Positions 53,249 to 63,413 of a DNA stretch of 64,000 bases are shown piece after piece. Each line of letters begins with the position of its first letter. Positions within the stretch are counted from its first letter, which is position 1. The notes under the pieces are model-generated. The model was not told the DNA's origin, did no database searches, and saw nothing but the letters and a program-made list of their open reading frames with translations. The stretch is from Nomia melanderi. Lineage: Eukaryota > Arthropoda > Insecta > Hymenoptera > Halictidae. Both the position numbers and the translations under genes were made by a program. The DNA is taken from NCBI RefSeq assembly GCF_051020985.1, contig NW_027475134.1, forward strand, positions 930,001-994,000, read 5' to 3'.

Positions 53249-55254
53249 AGGGTCAGGGAAAAATCCAATATAAATCTGGTGATATCTCGGGCGCTATCAC
53301 AGATAGCGCAATAAATCAATGTGCATTGTCTGCAGGAGGCCCTGCCGCATGGATCTGTGCAGTGGGAACGACCTCGGACCACCAGGGGCCGAGATAACCA
53401 CCGATACATGGGGACGGACACTCAGGGTCGGGGAAAAATTCAATGTATATCTGGTGATATCTCGGGTGCTATTAGAGATAACGCAATAAATCAAAGTGCA
53501 TTGTCTGCAGGAGGCCCTGCCGCATGGATCTGTGCAGTGGGAACGACCTCGGACCACCAGGGGCCGAGATAACCACCGATACATGGGGACGGACACTCAG
53601 GGTCGGGGAAAAATTCAATATATATCTGGTGATATCTCGGGTGCTATTAGAGATAACGCAATAAATCAAAGTGCATTGTCTGCAGGAAGCCCTGGCGCAT
53701 GAATCTGTTCAGCGGGATCGACCTCGGACCACCAGGGTCCGAGAAAACCACCGTCTCATGGAGTCGGACACTCAGGGTCAGGGAAAAATCCAATATATAT
53801 CTGGTGATATCTCGGGTCCTATTACAGATAGCGCAATAAATCAAAGTGCATTGTCTGTAGGAGGCCCTGGCGCATGAATCTGTGCAGCGGGAACGACCTA
53901 GGACCAACAGGGTCCGAGAGAACTACCGTCTCATGGGGCCGAACTGTCAGGGTCAGGGAAAAATCCAATATCTATCTGGTGATATCTCGGGTGCTATTAG
54001 AGATAGCGAAATAAATGAAAGTGCATTGTCTGCAGGAGGCCCTAGCGCATGAATCTGTGCAGCGGAAACGACCTCGGACCACCAGGGGCCAAGAAAACCA
54101 CCGTCTCATGGGGCCGGACACTCAGGGTCAGGGGAAAATCCAATATATATGTGGTGATATCTCGGGTGCTATTAGAGATAGCGCAAAGACCAAAGGGCAT
54201 TGTCTGTAGGAGGCCCTGGCGCATGAATCTGTCCAGCGGGAACGACCTCGGACCACCAGGGGCCGAGAAAACCACCGTCTCATGGGGTCGGACACTCAGG
54301 GTCAGGGGAAAATCCAATATATATGTGGTGATATCTCGGGTGCTATTAGAGATAGCGCAAAGACCAAAGGGCATTGTCTGTAGGAGGCCCTGGCGCATGA
54401 ATCTGTCCAGCGGGAACGACCTCGGACCACCAGGGGCCGAGAAAACCATCGACACATGGCGGCGGACTGTCAGGGTCAAGGAAAAATCCAATATATATCT
54501 GGTGATATCTCGGGTGCTATTAGAGATAACGAAATAAATCAAAGTGCATTGTCTGCAGGAGGCCCTGGCGCATGAATGTGAGAAGCGGGAACGACCTCGG
54601 ACCACCAGGGGCCGAGAAAACCACCGTCTCATGGGGTCGGACACTCAGGGTCAGGGGAAAATCCAATATATATGTGGTGATATCTCAGGTGCTATTAGAG
54701 ATAGCGCAATAAACCAAAGGGCATTGTCTGTAGGAGGCCCTGGCGCATGAATCTGTGCAGCGGGAACGACCTCGGACCACCAGGGGCCGAGAAAACTACC
54801 GTCTCATGGGGCCGGACACTCAAGGTCAGGGAAAAATCCAATATATCTCTGGTGATATCTCGGGTGCTATTAGAGATAGCGCAATAAACCAAAGTGCATT
54901 GTCTGTAGGAGGCCCTGGCGCATGAATCTGTGCAGCGGGAACGACCTCGGACCACCAGGGGCCGAGAAAACCACCGTCTCATGGGGTCGGACACTCAGGG
55001 TCAGGGGCAAATCCAATATATATGTGGTGATATCTCAGGTGCTATTAGAGATAGCGCAATAAACCAAAGGGCATTGTCTGTAGGAGGCCCTGGCGCATGA
55101 ATCTGTGCAGCGGGAACGACCTCGGACCACCAGGGTCCGAGAAAACCACCGACACATGGGGCCGGACTGTCACGGTCTGAGAAAAATCCAATATATATCT
55201 GGTAATACCTCGGGTGCTATTAGAGATAGCGCAATAAACCAAAGTGCATTGTCT
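53249..55254 (+). repeat. 2.0-kb block (right copy), middle domain
   Basis: Partner of 43655-45660. Immediately right of it, one extra monomer (about 55250-55420, with GATCGCCC, ATGCGGCCGG and ATATATAGTGATATC) is inserted relative to the left copy. After it, homology to 45.66 kb resumes at an offset of 9,769 bp. The inserted type recurs at 61010-61185. Confidence 0.86.
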
Positions 55255-56254
55255 GGAGGAGGCCCTGGCGCATGAATCTGTGCAGCGGGATCGCCCTCGG
55301 ACCACCAGGGGCCGAGAAAATCACCGTCTCATGCGGCCGGACTCTCAGGGTCAGGTGTAAATCCAATATATATATAGTGATATCTCGGGTGCTATTACAG
55401 AAAGCGCAATAAATCAAAGTGCATTGTCTGTAGGAGGCCCTGGCGCATGAATCTGTTCAGCGGGATCGACCTCGGACCACGAGGGACCGAGAAAACCATC
55501 GACACATGGGGCCGGACTGTCTGGGTCAGGGAAAAATCCAATATATATGTGGTGATATCTCGGCTGCTATTAGAGATAGCGCAATAAATCAAAGTGCATT
55601 GTCTGCAGGAGGCCCTGGCGCATGGATCTGTGCAGCGGGATCGACCTCGGACCACGATGGACCGAGAATACCATCGGCACATGGCGCCGGACTGTCAGAG
55701 TCAAGGAAAAATCCAATATATATCTGGTGATATCTCGGGTGCTATTAGAGATAGCGAAATAAATCAAAGTGCATTGTTTGCAGGAGACCCTGGCGCATGA
55801 ATCTGTGCAGCGGGAACGACCTCGGACCACAAGGGACCGAGAAAACAACCGTCTCATGCGTTCGGACACTCAGGGTCAGTGGAAAATCCAACATATATGT
55901 GGTGATATCTCAGGTGCAATTAGAGATAGCGCAATAAATCAAAATGCATTGTCTGCAGGAGGCCCTGGCGCATGGATCTGTGCAGCGCGATCGACCTCGG
56001 ACCACGAGGGACCGAGAAAACCACCGTCTCATGGGGTCAGGGAAAAATCCAATATAAATCTGGTGATATCTCGGGCGCTATTACAGATAGCGCAATAAAT
56101 CAAAATGCATTGTCTGCAGGAGGCCATGGCGCATGGATCTGTGCAGCGCGATCGACCTCGGACCACGAGGGACCGAGAAAACCATCGACACATGGCGCCG
56201 GACTGTCAGGGTCAAGGAAAAATCCAATATATATCTGGTGATATCTCGGGTGCT

Positions 56255-57480
56255 ATTAGTGATAGCGCAAAGACCAAAGGGTATTGTCTGTAGGAGGCCC
56301 TGGCGCATGAATCTGTCCAGCGGGAACGACCTCGGACCACCAGGGGCTGAGAAAACCACCGTCTCATGGGGTCGGACACTCAGGGTCAGGGGAAAATCCA
56401 ATATATATGTGGTGATATCTCGGGTGCTATTAGAGATAGCGCAAAGACCAAAGGGCATTGTCTGTAGGAGGCCCTGGCGCATGAATCTGTCCAGCGGGAA
56501 CGACCTCGGACCACCAGGGGCCGAGAAAACCATCGACACATAGCGGCGGACTGTCAGGGTCAAGGAAAAATCCAATATATATCTGGTGATATCTCGGGTG
56601 CTATTAGAGATAACGAAATAAATCAAAGTGCATTGTCTGCAGGAGGCCCTGGCGCATGAATGTGAGAAGCGGGAACGACCTCGGACCACCAGGGGCCGAG
56701 AAAACCACCGTCTCATGGGGTCGGACACTCAGGGTCAGGGGAAAATCCAATATATATGTGGTGATATCTCGGGTGCTATTAGAGATAGCGCAAAGACCAA
56801 AGGGCATTGTCTGTAGGAGGCCCTGGCGCATGAATCTGTCCAGCGGGAACGACCTCGGACCACCAGGGGCCGAGAAAACCACCGTCTCATGGGGTCGGAC
56901 ACTCAGGGTCAGGGGAAAATCCAATATATATGTGGTGATATCTCAGGTGCTATTAGAGATAGCGCAATAGACCAAAGGGCATTGTCTGTAGGAGGCCCTG
57001 GCGCATAGAATCTTTCCAGCGGGAACGACCTCGGACCACCAGGGTCCGAGAAAACTACCGTCTCATGGGGCCGGACACTCAGGGTCAGGGAAAAATCCAA
57101 TATAAATCTGGTGATATCTCGGGCGCTATTACAGATAGCGCAATAAATCAAAGTGCATTGTCTGCAGGAGGCCTTGGTGCATGAATCTTTGGTAGCGCGA
57201 TCGACCTCGGACCACGAGGGACCGAGAAAACCATCAACACATGGGTCCGGGCACTGAGGGTCAGGGAAAAATCCAATATATATCTGGTGATATCTCGGGT
57301 GCTATTACAGATAGCGCAATATATCAAAGTGCACTGTCTGCAGGAGGCCCTAGGGAATTAATCTGTGCAGCGGGAACGACCTCGGACCACCAGGGGCCGA
57401 GAAAACTGCCGTCGCATAGGGCCGGACACTCAGGGTCAGGGATAAATCCAATATATATCTGGTGATATCTCGGGTGCTAT
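56255..57480 (+). repeat. Third, partial copy of the 2,435-bp unit
   Basis: Matches 47186-48411 at an offset of 9,069 bp (the right half of the unit) with a few private substitutions: GGGTATTG near 56280, GGGGCTGAG near 56345, CACATAGCGG near 56537 and GCACTGAGGG near 57252. Its left neighbour (55418-56240) instead matches 42690-43512 at an offset of 12,728 bp. The region 55.4-57.5 kb is thus a mosaic of two parental arrangements, joined near 56245-56265. Confidence 0.85.
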
Positions 57481-57584
57481 TAGAGATAGCGCAATAAACC
57501 AAAGTGCATTGTCTGTAGGATGCCCTGGCGCATGAATCTGTGCAGCGGGATCGACCTCGGACCACCAGGGGCGGAGAAAATCAC

Positions 57585-58510
57585 CGTCTCATGGGGCAGG
57601 ACTGACAGGGTCAGGGAAAAATCCAATATCTATCTGGTGATATCTCGGGTGCTATTATAGATAGCGCAATAAATCAAAGTGCATTGTCTGCAGGAGGCCC
57701 TGGCGCACCAATCTGTGCAGCGGGAACGACCTCGGACCACCAGGGGCCGAGAAAATCACCGTCTCATGGGGCAGGACTGACAGGGTCTGGGAAAAATCCA
57801 ATATCTATCTGGTGATATCTCGGGTGCTATTATAGATAGCGCAATAAATCAAAGTGCATTGTCTGCAGGAGGCCCTGGCGCATGAATCTGTGCAGCGGGA
57901 ACGACCTCGGACCACCAGGGGCCGAGAAAACGACCGTCTCATGGGGCTGGACACTCAGGGTCAGGGGAAAATCGAATATCTATCTGGTGATATCTCGGGT
58001 GCTATTATAGATAGCGCAATAAACCAAAGGGCATTGTCTGTAGGAGGCCCTGGCGCATGAATCTGTGCAGCGGGAACGACCTCGGACCACCAGGGGCCGA
58101 GAAAACTACCGTCTCATGGGGCCGGACACTCAAGGTCAGGGAAAAATCCAATATATCTCTGGTGATATCTCGGGTGCTATTAGAGATAGCGCAATAAACC
58201 AAAGTGCATTGTCTGTAGGAGGCCCTGGCGCATGAATCTGTGCAGCGGGAACGACCTCGGACCACCAGGGGTCGACAAAACCGCCGTCTCATGGGGTCTG
58301 ACACTCAGGGTCTGTGAAAAATCCAATATATATCTGGTGATATCTCGGGTGCTATTACAGATAGCGCAATAAATCAAAGTGCATTGTCTGCAGGAGGCCC
58401 TAGGGTATGAATCTGTGCAGCGGGAACGACCTGGGACCACCATGGGTCGAGAAAACCACCGTCTCATGGGGTCTGACACTCAGGGTCAGTGAAAAATCCA
58501 ATATATATCT
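57585..58510 (+). repeat. 13-monomer-spaced block (left copy)
   Basis: Matches 59860-60785 at an offset of 2,275 bp (13 monomers). Shared marks are GGGGCAGGACTGACAGGG, ATATCTATCTGG, GGCGCACCAATCTG and GGTCGACAAAACCGCC with GGGGTCTGACAC. A stretch in the middle (about 58030-58260 versus 60305-60535) is less similar, so patches have been replaced since the duplication. Confidence 0.8.
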
Positions 58511-59680
58511 GGTGATATCTCGGGTGCTATTACAAATAGCGCAATAAATCAAAGTGCATTGTCTGCAGGAGGCCCTAGCGCATGAATCTGTGCAGCGGGA
58601 TCGACCTCGGACCACCAAGGGTCGAGAAAACCACCGATACATGGGGCCGGGCACTCAGTGTCAGGGGAAAATGCAATATATATATGGTGATATCACGGGT
58701 GCTATTACAGAAAGCGCAATAAATCAATGTGCATTGTCTGTAGGAGGCCCTGGCGCATGTATCTGTGCAGCGGGATCAACCTCGGACCACCAGGGGCCGA
58801 GAAAATCACCGACACATGGGGCCGGACTGTCACGGTCTGAGAAAAATCCAATATATATCTGGTGATACCTCGGGTGCTATTAGAGATAGCGCAATAAACC
58901 AAAGTGCATTGTCTGCAGGAGGCCCTGGCGCATCAATCTGTGCAGCGGGATCGACCTCGGACCACCAAGGGTCGAGAAAACCACCGAAACATGGGGCCGG
59001 GCACTCAGGGTCAGGGAAAAATCCAATATATATCTGGTGATATCTCGGGTGCTATTAGAGATAGCGAAATAAATCAAAGTGCATTGTCTGCAGGAGGCCC
59101 TGGCGCATGAATCTGTGCAGCGGGAACGACCTCGGACCACGAGGGACCGAGAAAACCATCGACACATGGCGGCGGACTGTCAGGGTCAAGGAAAAATCCA
59201 ATATATATCTGGTGATATCTCGGGTGCTATTAGAGATAACGAAATAAATCAAAGTGCATTGTCTGCAGGAGGCCCTAGGGAATTAATCTGTGCAGCGGGA
59301 ACGACCTCGGACCACCAGGGGCCGAGAAAACTACCGTCGCATAGGGCCGGACACTCAGGGTCAGGGATAAATCCAATATATCTCTGGTGATATCTCGGGT
59401 GCTATTAGAGATAGCGCAATAAACCAAAGTGCATTGTCTGTAGGAAGCCCTGGCGCATGAATCCGTGCAGCGGAAACGACCTCGTACCACCAGGGGCCGA
59501 GAAAACCACCGTCTCATGGGGTCGGAGACTCCGGGTCAGGGAAAAATCCAATATAAATCTGGTGATATCTCGGGCGCTATTACAGATAGCGCAATAAATC
59601 AAAGTGCATTGTCTGTAGGAGGACCTGGCGCATGAATCTGTGCTGCGGGATCGACTTCGGAGCACCAGGGGCCGAGAAAA

Positions 59681-59716
59681 TTACAGATATTCGGAATCCG
59701 TCACCCAAGATCATTT
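59681..59716 (+). repeat. Class C patch, partner of 52173
   Basis: Reads GATATTCGGAATCCG and CAAGATCATTTAAAAA, with the same GACTTCGGAGCACC upstream. The pair is 7,508 bp apart and is the only class C material in the last 20 kb. Confidence 0.82.
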
Positions 59717-59859
59717 AAAAATCCAGCATATATCTGGTGATATCTCGGTTGCTATTACACATAGCGCAATAAACCAAAGTGCATTGTCTGCAGGAAGCCT
59801 TGGCGCAAGAATCTGTTCAGCGGGATCGACCTCGGACCACCAGGGGCCGAGAAAATCAC

Positions 59860-60785
59860 CGTCTCATGGGGCAGGACTGACAGGGTCAGGGAAAAATCCA
59901 ATATCTATCTGGTGATATCTCGGGTGCTATTATAGATAGCGCAATAAATCAAAGTGCATTGTCTGCAGGAGGCCCTGGCGCACCAATCTGTGCAGCGGGA
60001 ACGACCTCGGACCACCAGGGGCCGAGAAAATCACCGTCTCATGGGGCAGGACTGACAGGGTCTGGGAAAAATCCAATATCTATCTGGTGATATCTCGGGT
60101 GCTATTATAGATAGCGCAATAAATCAAAGTGCATTGTCTGCAGGAGGCCCTGGCGCATGAATCTGTGCAGCGGGAACGACCTCGGACCACCAGGGGCCGA
60201 GAAAACGACCGTCTCATGGGGCGGGACACTCAGGGTCAGGGGAAAATCCAATATCTATCTGGTGATATCTCGGGTGCTATTATAGATAGCGCAATAAATC
60301 AAAGTGCATTGTCTGTAGGAGGCCCTGGCGCATGAATCTGTGCAGCGGGAACGACCTCGGACCACCAGGGGCCGAGAAAACCACCGTCTCATGGGGTCGG
60401 ACACTCAGGGTCAGGGGAAAATCCAATATATATGTGGTGATATCTCAGGTGCTATTAGAGATAGCGCAATAAACCAAAGGGCATTGTCTGTAGGAGGCCC
60501 TGGCGCATCAATCTGTGCAGCTGGATCGACCTCGGACCACCAGGGGTCGACAAAACCGCCGTCTCATGGGGTCTGACACTCAGGGTCAGTGAAAAATCCA
60601 ATATATATCTGGTGATATCTCGGGTGCTATTACAGATAGCGCAATAAATCAAAGTGCATTGTCTGCAGGAGGCCCTAGGGTATGAATCTGTGCAGCGGGA
60701 ACGACCTGGGACCACCAGGGGTCGAGAAAACCACCGTCTCATGGGGTCTGACACTCAGGGTCAGTGAAAAATCCAATATATATCT
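59860..60785 (+). repeat. 13-monomer-spaced block (right copy)
   Basis: Partner of 57585-58510, with small differences such as GGGGCGGGACAC for GGGGCTGGACAC and TCCAATATC for TCGAATATC. Between the two copies, about 59275-59563 matches 52642-52930 (offset 6,633 bp), recognisable by GCCCTAGGGAATTAATCTG and CCGTCGCATAGGG. Confidence 0.8.
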
Positions 60786-62363
60786 GGTGATATCTCGGGT
60801 GCTATTACAGATAGCGGAATAAACCATAGTGCAATGTCTGCAGGAGGCCCTGGCGCATGAATCTGTGCTGCGGGAACGACCTCGGACCACGAGGGGCCGA
60901 GAAAATCACCGTCTCATGGGACCGGATTGTCAGGGTCAGGTAAAAATCCAATATAAATCTGGTGATACCTCGGGTGCTATTAGAGATAGCGCAATAAACC
61001 AAAATGCATTGTCTGCAGGAGGCCCTGGCGCATGAATCTGTGCAGCGGGATCGCCCTCGGACCACCAGGGGTCGAGAAAATCACCGTCTCATGCGGCCGG
61101 ACACTCAGGGTCAGGTGTAAATCCAATATATATATAGTGATAACTCGGGTGCTATTACAGAAAGCGCAATAAATCAAAGTGCATTGTCTGTAGGAGGCCA
61201 TGGCGCATGAATCTGTGCAGCGGGATCGACCTCGGACCACCAGGGGCAGAGAAAACCACCGTCTCATGGGGTCGGACACTCAGGGTCAGTGAAAAATCCA
61301 ATATATATCTGGTGATATCTCGGGTGCTATTACAGATAGCGCAATAAATCAAAGTGCATTGTCTGCAGGAGGCCCTAGGGCATGAATCTGTGCAGCGGGA
61401 ACGACCTCGGACCACCAGGGGCCGAGAAAATCACCGTCTCATGGGGCCGGACTCTCAGGGTCAGGGAAAAATCCGATATATATCCGGTGATATCTCGGGT
61501 GCTATTAGAGATAGCGCAATAAATCAAAGTGAATTGTCTGCAGGAAGCCCAGGCGCATGAATCTGTTCAGCGGGATCGACCTCGGACCACGAGGGACCGA
61601 GAAAACCATCGACACATGGGGCCGGACTGTCTGGGTCAGGGAAAAATCCAATATATATGTGGTGATATCTCGGATGCAATTAGAGATAGCGCAATAAACC
61701 AAAGTGAATTATCCGCAGGAGGCCCTGGCGCATGATTCTGTGCAGCGGGGACGACCTCGGACCACCGGGGGCCTAGAAAACCACAGTCTCATGGGGCCGG
61801 ACACTCAGGGTCATAGGAATATCCAATATATATCTGGTGATATCTCGGGTGCTATTAGAGATAGCGCAATAAACCAAAGTGAATTATCTGCAGGGGGCCC
61901 GGGCGCATGAATCTGTGCAGCGGGAACGACCTCGGACCACCAGGGGCTGAGAAAACCACCGTCTCATGGGGCCGGACACTCAGGGTCAGGGAAAAATCCA
62001 ATATATATCTGGTGATACCTCGGGTGCTATTACAGTTAGCGCAATAAATCAAAGTGCATTGTCTGTAGGAGGCCCTGGCGCATCAACCTGTGCAGCGGGA
62101 ACGACCTCGCATCACCAGGGCCCGAGAAAACCACCGTCTCATGAGGCCGGGCACTCAGGGTCCCGGGGAAAATCCAATATATATCTGGTGATATCTCGGG
62201 TGCTATTAGAGATAGCGCAATAAATCAAAGTGCATTGTCTGTAGGAGGCACTGGCGATGAATGTGGGCAGCGGGAACGACCTCGGACCACCAGGGGCCGA
62301 GAAAACCACCGTCTCATGGGGCCGGACACTCAGGGTCAGGGGAAAATCCAATATATATCTGGT

Positions 62364-62538
62364 GATATCTCGGGTGCTATTACAGATAGCGCAATAAATC
62401 AAAGTGCGTTGTCTGTAGGAGGCCCAGGAGCATGAATCTGTGCAGCGGGAACGACCTCGGACCACCAGGGGCCGAGAAAACCCCCGTCTCATGGGGCCGG
62501 ACACTCAGGGTCAGGGAAAAATTCAATATATATCTGGT
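62364..62538 (+). repeat. Representative type B monomer (175 bp)
   Basis: This 175-bp copy shows the linked type B alleles: TTACAG in the first dyad loop, AATAAATC, GTGCRTTGTCTGTAG in place of GTGAATTATCTGCAG, then the same GGAGGCCC block as type A. The four differences lie within about 35 bp and usually travel together, so A and B are old subfamilies rather than scattered mutations. The PstI site of type A is lost here (CTGTAG). In the 42.5-61.7 kb domain, recombinant copies combine the B left part with CTGCAG. Confidence 0.88.
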
Positions 62539-63238
62539 GATATCTCGGGTGCTATTAGAGATAGCGCAATAAATCAAAGTGCATTGTCTGTAGGAGGCCC
62601 TCGCGCATGCATCTGTGCAGCGGGAACGACCTCGGACCACCAGGGGCCGAGAAAACCACGGTCTCATGGGGCCAGCCACTCAGGGTCAGGGAAAAATCCA
62701 ATATATATCTAGTGATATTTCGGGTGCTATTAGAGATAGCGCAATAAATCAAAGTGCATTGTCTGTAGGAGGCCCTGGCGCATGAATCTGTGCAGCGGGA
62801 ACGACCTCGGACCACCAGGGGCCGAGAAAACCACCGTCTCATGGGGCCGGACACTCATGGTCAGGGGAAAATCCAATTTATATCTGGTGATATCTCGGGT
62901 GCTATTAGAGATAGCGCAATAAACCAAAGAGATTTATCTGCAGGAGGCCCTGGCGCATGAATCTGTGCAGCGGGATCGACCTGGGACCACCAGGCGCCGA
63001 GAAAACCAGGGTCTCATGGGGCCGGACACTCAGGGTCAGGGAAAAATCCAATATATATCTGGTGATATCTCGGGTGCTATTACAGATAGCGCAATAAATC
63101 AAAGTGCATTGTCTGTAGGAGGCCCTGGCGCAAGAATCTGGCCAACGTGAACGACCTCGGACCACCAGGGGCCGAGAAAACCACCGTCTCATGGGGCCGG
63201 ACACTCAGTGTCAGGGGAAAATCCAATATATATCTGGT

Positions 63239-63413
63239 GATATCTCGGGTGCTATTAGAGATAGCGCAATAAACCAAAGTGAATTATCTGCAGGAGGCCC
63301 TGGCGCATGAATCTGTGCAGCGGGAACGACCTCGGACCACCTGGGGCCGAGAAAACCACCGTCTCATGGGGCCGGACACTCAGGGTCAGGGAAAAATCAA
63401 ATATGTATCTGGT
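63239..63413 (+). repeat. Representative type A monomer (175 bp)
   Basis: Counted from GATATCTCGG to the next GATATC, this copy is exactly 175 bp. It shows the linked type A alleles: TTAGAG in the first dyad loop, AATAAACC, AAAGTGAATTATCTGCAG (which contains a PstI site) and then the common GGAGGCCCTGG. GATATC is an EcoRV site present in most monomers, so a digest would be expected to give a ladder of about 175 bp. Type A predominates with type B in the first 35 kb and in the last 2.3 kb. Confidence 0.9.

Larger units (their letters stand above)
42530..61690 (+). repeat. Distinct homogenised domain of the array
   Basis: From about 42.5 to 61.7 kb I find no GAATTATCTGCAG, which is in roughly half the monomers of the first 35 kb. 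In its place is GCATTGTCTGCAG, an A/B recombinant. Other enriched alleles are GGGATCGACC, CACGAGGGACCGAG, ACCATCGACACATGG, GGGGTCGGACAC and ATATATGTGGTG. The change is gradual between about 35.3 and 42.5 kb and abrupt on the right near 61,690. All the 161- and 174-bp monomers lie here, apart from the one at 39475. Confidence 0.8.

Noticed and set aside
62440..62480. CENP-B box (TTCG....A..CGGG) in the GCAGCGGGAACGACC region or in class C TTTTCGGTATCC
   Set aside because: Neither strand has both required halves at the right spacing.
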